Below, one piece after another: positions 1 through 7,633 of a stretch of DNA of 64,000 bases (position 1 is its first letter; each line of letters starts with the position of its first letter). This DNA is from Halorussus vallis (lineage in GTDB: Archaea > Halobacteriota > Halobacteria > Halobacteriales > Haladaptataceae). The translations under genes were made by a program, and so were the position numbers. Where the stretch lies: contig NZ_CP100000.1 of the NCBI RefSeq assembly GCF_024138165.1, positions 3,844,001 through 3,908,000 on the forward strand. Reading direction: 5' to 3'. Under the pieces are notes generated by a model. The model searched no databases and was not told where the DNA came from. It saw only the letters and a list, made by a program, of their open reading frames with translations.

Positions 1-555
1 GCCGACTTCGAGGCGGCCTCGTACCTGTTGCCCCACGCCGACATCGCCACCCTCGAACGGGTCGAGACGCCCTCCATCAGCGCCGACACGTTCGAGACGA
101 TCGCCCGGGCGATTCGGAACCGCCGCCTCGACGGCACGATTCTGGCGACCTGCGTCGGGTCGCTGGCCGACCGCGATGCGCTGGCGCAGGCCGCAGACCG
201 CCTGCTCAACATGGAGGGGGTCACCACCACGCTGGTCTACGGCTTCCGTAACGGCACGGTGTACGTCTCCGCGCGGGCGCGCGGGACCGACATCGACCTC
301 GGCGAGACGCTCCGAGACGCCTTCGGCCAGATCGGAAGCGCCGGCGGGCACGCCGACATGGCGGGCGCCCAGATTCCGCTGGGACTCCTCGGCGAGGTCG
401 AGGACGAACAGGAGGAGTCGCTGGCGTCGGTCATCAGCGAGGTCATCACCGAGCGCTTCTTCGAGACGGTCCGGTCGGTGCCCAACGACGAGAGCGAGTA
501 CGCGGCCGGCGGGTCGGCCTTCGACGTGACGGTCGCGGGCGAACCCGAGGACTGA
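1..555 (+). CDS. DHH/DHHA1-family phosphoesterase, C-terminal part (5' end outside window)
   Basis: The frame is open from base 1, so the gene begins left of the window; 184 residues are visible. The DHHA1 signature GGHADMAGAQIPL lies near residue 115 of the fragment; in this family that glycine-rich loop binds substrate, while the metal-binding DHH domain must lie upstream. Family members include RecJ-like nucleases, nanoRNases and pAp phosphatases, and the visible part cannot tell them apart. The following gene is on the same strand after about 105 bp, so no operon link is shown. Confidence 0.8.
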   Translation, partial: ADFEAASYLLPHADIATLERVETPSISADTFETIARAIRNRRLDGTILATCVGSLADRDALAQAADRLLNMEGVTTTLVYGFRNGTVYVSARARGTDIDLGETLRDAFGQIGSAGGHADMAGAQIPLGLLGEVEDEQEESLASVISEVITERFFETVRSVPNDESEYAAGGSAFDVTVAGEPED

Positions 556-661
556 ACGGTTCATCCAGAACCGACCGACGGCGGCCGAACCGGTCGGACG
601 TATACTCGCTTCGGCCGGCCCGAGCGGGAAACTTTTGGCGCGGGGGCGCGTCGGTGGGTGC

Positions 662-1477
662 ATGGACGTGGCGGCAGTGCCCGACGGCGGCACCGCAGAC
701 GGCAAACCGAAGGTCAAGGACTACATGACCCGCGAGGTGGCGACCGTCTCGCCGGACGACACCGTCGAGGAGGTCGCGCGCCGGATCGTCGAGAGCGACG
801 GACACAACGGCTTTCCGGTCTGCGACGGCCGCCGGGTAGAGGGGTTCATCACCGCCAGGGATCTGCTTTTGGCCGGCGATCAGGAACCCATCTTCAAGGT
901 GATGAGCCAGGACCTCATCGTCGCCCACCCCGAGATGGACGTCAACGACGCCGCCCGGGTCATCCTCCGGTCGGGCATCCAGAAACTCCCGGTCGTCGAC
1001 GACGCGGGCAACCTCGTCGGCATCATCTCGAACACCGACGTCATCCGCTCGCAGATAGAGCGCGCGACCCCCGAGAAGGTCGGCAAACTGATGCGGACCC
1101 TCGAATCCATCCACGACACCGAGGTGACTCAGACCCGCCGCGAGGTGGCGCTGGCCGAACTCACGCCGACCCAGGGGAAGGTGTACGCCGACGAACTGGA
1201 GGGCCGGACCTACGAACTCGAACGCGGCCTCGCCGAACCGCTGGTGGTCATCGACACCGCGGGCGACTTCCTGTTGGCCGACGGCCACCACCGGGCGATG
1301 GCGGGCGACCGGGTCGGCGTCGAGACGATGGACGCCTACGTCATCGTCGTCGACGAGGACGTGGAACTCGGCATGCAGAAGACCGCCGAGAAGGAGGGAC
1401 TGGAGACCATCGACGACATCAAGATCGTCGACTACGCCCGCCACCCGCTGGTCGAGACGACCAAGCGGTTGCAGTGA
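662..1477 (+). CDS. CBS-domain pair fused to ParB/Srx-like nucleotide-binding domain
   Basis: 271 residues. Two CBS motifs fill about residues 18-135 (VKDYMTREVATVSPDDTVEE and VMSQDLIVAHPEMDVNDAAR); such tandem pairs usually sense adenine nucleotides. A ParB/sulfiredoxin-like segment follows, with the sequence LADGHHRAM at about 205-213, matching the phosphate-binding motif of that fold. This CBS-ParB arrangement is conserved in haloarchaea, but its substrate is not known to me. ATG at 662 is preferred over an upstream alternative start at 635 because the CBS domain starts shortly after it. Probably a cytoplasmic regulator or small-molecule kinase/nuclease-like enzyme. Confidence 0.8.
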   Translation: MDVAAVPDGGTADGKPKVKDYMTREVATVSPDDTVEEVARRIVESDGHNGFPVCDGRRVEGFITARDLLLAGDQEPIFKVMSQDLIVAHPEMDVNDAARVILRSGIQKLPVVDDAGNLVGIISNTDVIRSQIERATPEKVGKLMRTLESIHDTEVTQTRREVALAELTPTQGKVYADELEGRTYELERGLAEPLVVIDTAGDFLLADGHHRAMAGDRVGVETMDAYVIVVDEDVELGMQKTAEKEGLETIDDIKIVDYARHPLVETTKRLQ

Positions 1478-1700
1478 GCGCCGGGCGCTCGGGATTCTTC
1501 GACGGCGAGCACGTTCCAGTCACCGTCGAGCGTCAGCGTCAGCGCGTCGCCGTCGAGTTCGACGGCGACGCCCATTCGGAGCGGTTCCAGTAGTTCTCGC
1601 ACGAGACGGTCACTACGAGTAGATCGCCGACGCGATTCAGTCGGTCCCGTGATACGCGTTTCGTATCAGTCGGGTTATCGAAATCGCGTTCTGGAAAGGG

Positions 1701-1708
1701 TTAATAAT
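1701..1708 (+). promoter_or_regulatory. TATA-like box for ABC transporter operon
   Basis: TTAATAAT is centred about 26 bp before the GTG at 1730, the spacing expected for a leaderless haloarchaeal transcript. It decides the start codon of the downstream ATPase. Confidence 0.6.
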
Positions 1709-1729
1709 CCGACGGGAGACGTGCGGAGT

Positions 1730-2782
1730 GTGAACGCCGAAACGACGCCGACGGGGTCGGAGTCGCCGACCGCCGAGACGGACGAAACCGGGACGGACCC
1801 CAGGTTCGAAGACGCCGCCCTCAGGGTTCGCGACCTCCGGAAGACATACGGGAGCGGAGACGACGCGGTGACCGCGGTGGACGGGATTTCGCTCGACGTC
1901 GAGCGCGGGTCGGTCGTCGGACTGCTCGGGCCGAACGGCGCGGGCAAGACCACGACCATCAAGTCGATGCTCGGCCTCGTCGTCCCGACCGAGGGGTCCG
2001 TGCGAATCGCGGGCGTGGACGTCCACGAGTCGCCGAAGGCGGCCTACCGGCGGGTCGGCGCGATGCTGGAGGGCGCCCGAAACGTCTACTGGCGACTCAC
2101 CGTCCGGGAGAACCTCGCGTTCTTCGCGGCGCTGGCGGGCGACCGACCGTCCGACAAGCGCGAGCGCCACGGCGCCCTGCTCGAACAGTTCGGTCTCGCC
2201 GAGAAGGCCGACGTGACCGTCAAGGAACTCTCGCGGGGGATGAAACAGAAGGTGTCGCTGGCGTGCACGCTGGCCCGCGACGCCGACGTGGCCTTCCTCG
2301 ACGAACCGACGTTGGGGCTGGACGTCGAGAGTTCGCTCGAACTCCGCACGGAGTTGCGCGACCTCGCCGAGGAGTCGGGCACGACTATCGTGCTGTCGAG
2401 CCACGACATGGACGTCATCGAGGACCTCTGCGACCGAGTCGTCATCATGAACGAGGGGCGAATCGTCGCCGACGACACCGTCGAGAACCTGCTCGACCTG
2501 TTCCGCACCCAGACCTACGAGGTCCGGGTCGAAGGCGAGATACCGCCCGACGCGCGCCGCCGCCTCGAAGGAGCCTTCGACGCCGCCGAGTTCGAGCGGC
2601 GCTCGGATGTCGAGCGGTTCGTCGTCTCGGTGACCGGCGGGGAGTTCTACGACCTGACCGACGCGCTCCGTGATGCCGGCCTCGCGCTCGCGTCGGTCGA
2701 CGCCGTGGAACCCGACCTCGAAGACGTGTTCCTCGAACTCACCGACGACTCGGGCGACGATTCGGGAGGTGACCGCGCGTGA
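1730..2782 (+). CDS. ABC transporter ATP-binding protein (drug/lipid exporter type)
   Basis: 350 residues from GTG 1730, chosen because a TATA-like box lies 26 bp upstream; a longer reading from 1649 would run through that promoter. Walker A GPNGAGKTTT is near residue 67, the signature is LSRGMKQKV, Walker B is DVAFLDEPTLGLD and the switch histidine is in LSSHD. An acidic stretch of about 25 residues precedes the ATPase domain, and a C-terminal domain of about 80 residues follows it, as in CcmA/NatA-type exporters. The stop overlaps the start of the permease gene (GTGA), so the two form an exporter. The substrate is unknown. Confidence 0.88.
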   Translation: MNAETTPTGSESPTAETDETGTDPRFEDAALRVRDLRKTYGSGDDAVTAVDGISLDVERGSVVGLLGPNGAGKTTTIKSMLGLVVPTEGSVRIAGVDVHESPKAAYRRVGAMLEGARNVYWRLTVRENLAFFAALAGDRPSDKRERHGALLEQFGLAEKADVTVKELSRGMKQKVSLACTLARDADVAFLDEPTLGLDVESSLELRTELRDLAEESGTTIVLSSHDMDVIEDLCDRVVIMNEGRIVADDTVENLLDLFRTQTYEVRVEGEIPPDARRRLEGAFDAAEFERRSDVERFVVSVTGGEFYDLTDALRDAGLALASVDAVEPDLEDVFLELTDDSGDDSGGDRA

Positions 2783-3600
2783 GCCACCGGAGCGCCGACC
2801 GCGACGAGGTCGCCGGGTTCCCGACGCTGCTGCGGTACGTCGTCTACAAGCGGTTCCTGCTGCTGGTCCGATACCCGGCGAACACGCTGGCCCAACTGCT
2901 GTCGGTCTACCTGTTCTTCGCGGTCATCTTCTTCGGCGGGCGGGTGGCCGCCGAGAGCGTCGGGGCGGGCGCGGGCGCGCTGGCGAGCACCTTCGACGGC
3001 CTCATCGTCGGGTGGTTCCTCTGGACGATGTCGCTGACCGCGTACTTCAGCCTCGCGATGAACATCACCCGCGAGTCCCAGTGGGGCACCCTCGAACAGC
3101 TCTACATGTCCGCCTACGGGTTCGGCGCCGTGATGGTCGCCAACGTGGTCGCGCTCCTGGTCGAGAGCGCGCTGTGGGGCGCGGTCATCCTCCCACTGAT
3201 GCTGGTCACGACCGGACGCCCGCTGACGGTGGACCTGCTGACGGTCGGCCCCGTCGCGCTCTTCGCGCTCCTCTCGGTGGTCGGCATCGGCTTCGTCTTC
3301 GGCGGACTGGCGCTGGTGTACAAGCGCATCGAGAACGTCTCGCAGTTGATGCAGTTCGCGCTCATCGGCCTCATCGCGGCTCCTATCGCCGACATTCCGG
3401 CGCTTCGGTACCTCCCGCTCGTCCAGGGGAGCGCCATGCTCCAGCGGGCGATGCAGGGCGGGGTCCGGCTCTGGGAGTTCCCGGTGGCCGACCTGGTGAT
3501 CCTCGCCGGAACCGGCGTCGGCTACGGCCTGGCCGGCTTCTACGTCTTTTCGCGGGCCTCGGACTACGCCCGGAAGAAGGGCGTGATGGGTCACTACTGA
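2779..3600 (+). CDS. ABC-2 type transporter permease
   Basis: 273 residues with about six hydrophobic segments (for example around residues 32-52, 75-95, 115-150, 165-190 and 235-255), the layout of ABC-2 membrane subunits. It starts with GTG overlapping the ATPase stop codon by four bases, so the two are translationally coupled. The sequence gives no clue to the exported compound; NatB-like ion, drug or lipid export are all possible. The operon ends here, followed by a structured repeat element. Confidence 0.85.
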   Translation: MSHRSADRDEVAGFPTLLRYVVYKRFLLLVRYPANTLAQLLSVYLFFAVIFFGGRVAAESVGAGAGALASTFDGLIVGWFLWTMSLTAYFSLAMNITRESQWGTLEQLYMSAYGFGAVMVANVVALLVESALWGAVILPLMLVTTGRPLTVDLLTVGPVALFALLSVVGIGFVFGGLALVYKRIENVSQLMQFALIGLIAAPIADIPALRYLPLVQGSAMLQRAMQGGVRLWEFPVADLVILAGTGVGYGLAGFYVFSRASDYARKKGVMGHY

Positions 3601-3663
3601 CGGCCCACGGTGCAGGACGCGAAGCGCCCGCACTCCGTTTGGGGCGGTAGCTGCACTAGCAGT

Positions 3664-3800
3664 CGAAGATGCGAGCGAGACGGCCGCGCAATGCGCGGCC
3701 GTCTCGCTCGCGTGCCCTTTTTTGGTCCAGCTTTTTTCGAGGAGCGGTGGCTGACGCGCCTGCGGCGCGTCAGCGACCCGACGAAGAAAAAAGGTGGAGG
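3664..3800 (+). repeat. Dispersed two-hairpin repeat, family A, copy 1
   Basis: The order is: CGAAGATGCGA, a 20-bp-arm hairpin (3671-3711), a T tract, GGTCCAG, a second T tract, CGAGGAGCGGTGG, a second hairpin (arms CTGACGCGCC/GGCGCGTCAG at 3751-3773), CGACCCGACGA, and an A-rich end AAAAAAGGTGGAGG. The non-hairpin parts are nearly identical in the copy at 29451, whereas both hairpins differ in sequence but stay fully paired. It ends 8 bp before the TATA-like box of the mutase gene. It also fits a terminator for the preceding permease gene. Confidence 0.75.
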
Positions 3801-3807
3801 TGCGGAA

Positions 3808-3816
3808 TCTTAATGG
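3808..3816 (+). promoter_or_regulatory. TATA-like box for methylmalonyl-CoA mutase gene
   Basis: TCTTAATGG lies about 27 bp before ATG 3840, supporting a leaderless transcript from that ATG rather than from ATG 3813, which lies inside the box. Confidence 0.55.
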
Positions 3817-3839
3817 ACGCCCCGGCAAGTATTACGAGT

Positions 3840-5540
3840 ATGTTCGACGAGGACGACCTCTCCGAGATACGCGAGAGCAAGCAGGAGTGGGAGGACGAGA
3901 CCCTGGAGCCGGTACTGGACGCCTACGGCGAGCGCAAGGACCGGTTCGCCACCGTCTCGAACCTGGAAGTCGACCGGCTCTACACCCCCGAGGACGTGGC
4001 CGACCTCGATTACGAGGAGGACCTGGGCTTCCCCGGCGAGGACCCCTACACGCGGGGCGTCTACCCGACGATGTACCGCGGCCGGACCTGGACGATGCGC
4101 CAGTTCGCCGGCTTCGGCACCGCCGAGGAGACCAACGAACGATTCCACTACCTGACCGAGAACGGCCAGACCGGCCTCTCGACCGCCTTCGACATGCCCT
4201 CGCTGATGGGCAAGGACAGCGACGACCCGCTGTCGGACGGCGAGGTCGGCAAGGAGGGCGTCGCCGTCGACACGCTCCGGGACATGGAGATTCTGTTCGA
4301 CGGCATCGACCTCGGGGAGGTGTCGACCTCGTTCACCATCAACCCCTCCGCGCCGGTCATCTACGCGATGTACATCGCGCTGGCCGACCAGCAGGGCGTC
4401 CCGCGCGACGAGATTCGGGGCACCCTCCAGAACGACATGCTGAAGGAGTTCATCGCCCAGAAGGAGTGGGTGATTCCGCCGGAGCCGAGCCTCGACATCG
4501 TGACCGACACCGTGGAGTTCGCGGCCGAGGAGACGCCCAAGATCAAGCCCATCTCCATCTCGGGCTACCACATCCGCGAGGCCGGGTCGACCGCGATCCA
4601 GGAACTGGCGTTCACGCTGGCCGACGGCTTTGCCTACGTCGAGGACGCGATGGAGCGCGGGCTGGACGTCGACGACTTCGCGCCGCAGCTCTCCTTCTTC
4701 TTCAACTCCCACAACTCCATCTTCGAGGAGGTGGCGAAGTTCCGCGCGGCCCGGCGCATCTACGCCGACGTGATGGAGGAGTGGTACGGCGCGGAGGCCG
4801 AGGCCAGCAAGCGCCTGAAGTTCCACACCCAGACCGCGGGCCAGAGCCTCACGGCCCAACAGCCGCTGAACAACGTGGTCCGGGTGACCATCCAGGCGCT
4901 GGCGGGCGTGTTGGGCGGCACCCAGAGCCTCCACACTAACAGCTTCGACGAGGCGCTCGCGCTGCCCTCCGAGCAGGCAGTCCGGGTCGCGCTCCGCACC
5001 CAGCAGATCATCGCCGAGGAGTCGGGCGCCGCCGACATCGTCGACCCGCTCGGCGGGAGTTTCGCCATCGAGAGCCTGACCGACGAAACCGAGGAGAAGG
5101 CGATGGCCTACATCGAGGAGATAAAGGAGATGGGCGACGGCTCGGTCCGCGACGGCGTCCTCGAAGGCATCGAGCAGGGGTACTTCCACCGCGAGATACA
5201 GGACGCCTCCTACGAGTACCAGGAGCGCGTCGAGGAGGGCGAGGAGACGGTCGTCGGCGTCAACGAGTACCAGATAGAGGAGGACACCAAGCCCGACATC
5301 CTCCACGTCGACGAGACGGTCCAGGAGCGCCAACTCGAACGCCTCGCTTCGGTCAAGGAGGAGCGCGACGACGCGGCCGTCGAGGCCGCGCTGGACGACC
5401 TGCGCGAGGACGTCGAGAACGGCGAGAACGTGATGCCCGCCATCGTTGACGCCGTGAAGGCCTACGCCACGATGGGCGAGATAATGCAGGTGTTCGAGGC
5501 GAAGTACGGTAGCTACCAGGAGAAAGTCGGACTGGCGTAA
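3840..5540 (+). CDS. mcmA: Methylmalonyl-CoA mutase, catalytic (large/alpha) subunit
   Basis: 566 residues. Interconverts (R)-methylmalonyl-CoA and succinyl-CoA in propionate, odd-chain and branched-chain catabolism and in the haloarchaeal methylaspartate pathway. The N-terminal TIM-barrel family is plain from YPTMYRGRTWTMRQFAGFGT, GLSTAFDMPSLMG, ISGYHIREAGSTA and the glutamine/histidine-rich FHTQTAGQSLTAQQPLNN. Length matches mutases whose B12-binding domain is a separate polypeptide; no cobalamin motif (DxHxxG) is present, so the partner lies outside the window. Start chosen at ATG 3840 from the TATA spacing and because the family begins with MFDEDDLSEIR-like sequence; ATG 3813 would add nine residues. 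Confidence 0.95.
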   Translation: MFDEDDLSEIRESKQEWEDETLEPVLDAYGERKDRFATVSNLEVDRLYTPEDVADLDYEEDLGFPGEDPYTRGVYPTMYRGRTWTMRQFAGFGTAEETNERFHYLTENGQTGLSTAFDMPSLMGKDSDDPLSDGEVGKEGVAVDTLRDMEILFDGIDLGEVSTSFTINPSAPVIYAMYIALADQQGVPRDEIRGTLQNDMLKEFIAQKEWVIPPEPSLDIVTDTVEFAAEETPKIKPISISGYHIREAGSTAIQELAFTLADGFAYVEDAMERGLDVDDFAPQLSFFFNSHNSIFEEVAKFRAARRIYADVMEEWYGAEAEASKRLKFHTQTAGQSLTAQQPLNNVVRVTIQALAGVLGGTQSLHTNSFDEALALPSEQAVRVALRTQQIIAEESGAADIVDPLGGSFAIESLTDETEEKAMAYIEEIKEMGDGSVRDGVLEGIEQGYFHREIQDASYEYQERVEEGEETVVGVNEYQIEEDTKPDILHVDETVQERQLERLASVKEERDDAAVEAALDDLREDVENGENVMPAIVDAVKAYATMGEIMQVFEAKYGSYQEKVGLA

Positions 5541-5714
5541 GCGGTCGACGCGGCGACTCCGAAGGCGCGTTTCCTTTTTTCGGGCTACCGTCGAGGTGAG
5601 CGTGACGGTTCGACGATTCCACGGTGGGGAGGACTCCGACCGGCGACCGGTCGACGGTCGACCCCCGACAATTAAGATCACCAACATGTTAATTCATAAA
5701 ATAAAACTAGAAAA

Positions 5715-5724
5715 AATATATTAG
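5715..5724 (+). promoter_or_regulatory. TATA-like box in an AT-rich island before the amidase gene
   Basis: AATATATTAG lies about 25 bp before ATG 5745. It is inside a strongly AT-rich tract (about 5670-5725) that contrasts with the GC-rich surroundings, which may mark acquired DNA or a regulated promoter. Confidence 0.6.
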
Positions 5725-5744
5725 TCAGCCACGCGTTCGAATTC

Positions 5745-6350
5745 ATGCAAATGCATTCCCGACGAAATATACTCAAGAAGTTCGGTGCGGCAAGTACTGC
5801 GAGTCTCGCCGGAGCGGCCGCCCTCACGGGGACCGCGGCGGCGAAACCCTCGGTCGACTGGGAGGCGGCCCACTCGAGCAACTACACGTCCGCCGACCGG
5901 GGCGCGGGCTACATCGACTGGATCGTCATCCACACCGTCCAGGGGTCGGCCCAGAGCGCGGTCAACTGGTTCCAGGACCCCGACGCCGACGTGAGCGCCC
6001 ACTACACCGTCGCCCAGGACGGCTACAGGTACCAGTCGGTCAGCGACATCAACATCGCGTGGCACGCGGGCGGGTCGAACTACAACACGTACTCCGTCGG
6101 CATCGAGCACGGCGGCTACGTCAGCGGTACCTACGAGGACGCCCAGTACCGGGCGTCGGCCAAGCTCGCCAGTTGGCTCTGCGACCAGTACGGTGTCCCG
6201 AAACAGCACCCGTCCAGCGTCCCCTACGACGCCGCGAACCCGGCGAACGGCGGCATCATCGCCCACTCCCAGGTTCCCGAGAGCACCCACACCGACCCCG
6301 GGTCCAACTGGGACTGGGACTACTACATCGACCTCGTCAACTCGTACTGA
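5745..6350 (+). CDS. Tat-exported N-acetylmuramoyl-L-alanine amidase-like (amidase_2/PGRP fold)
   Basis: 201 residues. A twin-arginine signal, SRRNILKKFG at residues 5-14, is followed by an alanine-rich segment ending near residue 33 (TAAAKPS). The rest matches the zinc amidase_2/T7-lysozyme fold: VIHT with likely zinc ligand His63, AHYTVAQDG, IAWHAGG, SVGIEHGG with the catalytic-type Glu121, IIAHSQVP with His174, and HTDPG with Asp184 as third ligand. These enzymes cut the MurNAc-L-Ala bond of bacterial peptidoglycan. Haloarchaea have no peptidoglycan, so a secreted activity against bacteria is the natural inference. The next gene is a second predicted peptidoglycan hydrolase in the same reading frame. 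Confidence 0.88.
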   Translation: MQMHSRRNILKKFGAASTASLAGAAALTGTAAAKPSVDWEAAHSSNYTSADRGAGYIDWIVIHTVQGSAQSAVNWFQDPDADVSAHYTVAQDGYRYQSVSDINIAWHAGGSNYNTYSVGIEHGGYVSGTYEDAQYRASAKLASWLCDQYGVPKQHPSSVPYDAANPANGGIIAHSQVPESTHTDPGSNWDWDYYIDLVNSY

Positions 6351-6374
6351 GAGAAATCCGCGACTCAGCAACTC

Positions 6375-7124
6375 ACGACGCGAAAATTCACCCGACGGAC
6401 GTTCGGCAAAGCACTCGGAACCGCGGCCACCGGTCTGGCCGTTCCCGCGACGCTCAGCGGGAGCGCGAGCGCCTTCAGCGACGGCGAGCGAGTCGAGGCG
6501 ACGACCGACCTCAACACCCGCCACCGACCCGGCCTCGAATCCGAAGTGGTCGGTACGATGGCGCCCGGCACGGTCGGGGAGGTCGTCAACGGTCCCACGA
6601 CCGAGGACGGCTACACCTGGTGGGGAATCCACTGGCTCGAAGCCGACATCTGGGGCTGGTCGGTCGAGCGGTACCTCGCGTCGAGCGGCGGCGGTAGCGG
6701 CGGCGCCGACCTCGTGTGGCCGATGAACGGCTACATCACTTCGCCCTACGGCCAGCGGTCGAGCGGTTTCCACGGCGGCGTGGACATCGGCCACAACGGC
6801 GAGATCGGCACGCCCATCTACGCCGCCCACGGCGGCACCGCCTACACGGCGTACGACTCGGGCGGATACGGCAACTACGTCTACATCGACCACGGGAACG
6901 GCTGGGAGACGGAGTACGGCCACGTCAACAGTTTCGGCGTCTCCGACGGCCAGACCGTCGCCCAGGGCGATTACATCGCCGGCATGGGCAACTCCGGAAA
7001 CTCGACGGGACCGCACCTTCACTTCGGCGTCGAGGTGAACAACGACCCGAAACCCATCCCCGGGAGCGACGGCCAGACCGTCTCCGCCGGCGACGCCATC
7101 CCTCGGGACTACAGCGGGCTGTAA
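6375..7124 (+). CDS. Tat-signal, SH3b-like and M23 (LytM) peptidase protein lacking a normal start codon
   Basis: The frame reads from just after the amidase TGA (6348-6350). It encodes TTRKFTRRTFGKALG, a good Tat motif, then a hydrophobic segment to SASAFS, an SH3b-like domain (GERVEATTDLNTRHRPG through WGWSVERYL), a Gly/Ser linker and an M23 peptidase with zinc motifs HGGVDIG and HLHFGVE. M23 enzymes cut peptidoglycan cross-bridges. No ATG, GTG or TTG occurs in frame between the amidase stop and the Tat motif; the codon where ATG would be expected is CTC (6372) followed by ACG ACG. The first usable start, GTG 6546, would remove the whole signal and half the SH3b domain. It may be a start-codon mutant, use a non-standard start, or need stop-codon readthrough. 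Confidence 0.7.
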   Translation, partial: TTRKFTRRTFGKALGTAATGLAVPATLSGSASAFSDGERVEATTDLNTRHRPGLESEVVGTMAPGTVGEVVNGPTTEDGYTWWGIHWLEADIWGWSVERYLASSGGGSGGADLVWPMNGYITSPYGQRSSGFHGGVDIGHNGEIGTPIYAAHGGTAYTAYDSGGYGNYVYIDHGNGWETEYGHVNSFGVSDGQTVAQGDYIAGMGNSGNSTGPHLHFGVEVNNDPKPIPGSDGQTVSAGDAIPRDYSGL

Positions 7125-7226
7125 TCCCCGAGAAACCGTAACTCCGGGTGGCCGGCGACCGCTTTCGACCCGCCTCGGGCCGGCGCCGACCAAACTTTCT
7201 TCCGGCCGCGGGACGTCGGTTTCGAC

Positions 7227-7445
7227 ATGGAGTACACGGTCCAGTACTACGACCTCGTGCTCGCGGCCATCTTCGCCACGATGGCGCTCGGCGCGGTCGT
7301 CGGTGCGGTCACGTCGCTCGCGCTCCCGACCGCCGTGACCGCGGCCGGCCTGCTCGCGGCACTCGCGGTCGCCCACGCCCTGTTCGTCAACGGACCGGTC
7401 GACGGTCCCGAGGACCTCACCGACGAAGTCGACGCGCTGAACTGA
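7227..7445 (+). CDS. Small membrane protein, function unknown
   Basis: 72 residues with two hydrophobic helices (about 9-32 and 34-53) and an acidic cytoplasmic tail ending DLTDEVDALN. No catalytic motif is visible. Acidic tail and codon use match the host. A strong hairpin lies 11 bp after the stop. It does not overlap its neighbours, so no functional link is shown. Confidence 0.65.
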   Translation: MEYTVQYYDLVLAAIFATMALGAVVGAVTSLALPTAVTAAGLLAALAVAHALFVNGPVDGPEDLTDEVDALN

Positions 7446-7455
7446 GCTCGCGCTC

Positions 7456-7492
7456 GCCGCGGACGGCCGCCGGCCCGGCGGCCGTCCGCGGC
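7456..7492 (+). terminator. Hairpin after the 72-residue membrane protein gene
   Basis: A 17-bp perfect stem (GCCGCGGACGGCCGCCG and its complement) with a three-base loop. No clear T tract follows at once, so termination is inferred from position. Confidence 0.45.
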
Positions 7493-7595
7493 GATTGGTG
7501 ATGCCGAGATTTCTGACACTTCAAGGGGCCGTTTCCGGCAATATTCTCGGCGAACGAGGTGCTTTCTTGCCGTTTTCCGTGATTGTTCGTGGCAA

Positions 7596-7604
7596 TCTTT
7601 ATTG
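7596..7604 (+). promoter_or_regulatory. TATA-like box for acetyl-CoA synthetase gene
   Basis: TCTTTATTG is centred about 34 bp before ATG 7634, which would leave a leader of under ten bases. An upstream motif CGGCAATATTC (7536-7546) recurs before the second binding-protein gene at 15221. Confidence 0.45.
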
Positions 7605-7633
7605 CTCTCCTACGTGAGGATTCATACGAACCT

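Noticed and set aside
1432-1602. 56-codon minus-strand frame reading LLEPLRMGVAVELDGDALTL
   Set aside because: It has a protein-like composition, but the start is only a GTG, there is no clear promoter, it overlaps the CBS gene 3' end and no family is recognised. Possibly a gene remnant.
3810-5687. 625-codon open frame on the minus strand across the mutase gene
   Set aside because: It mirrors the GC-rich codons of the real gene, has no domain, and such mirror frames recur across the window (for example 17688-19574 opposite livM/livG).
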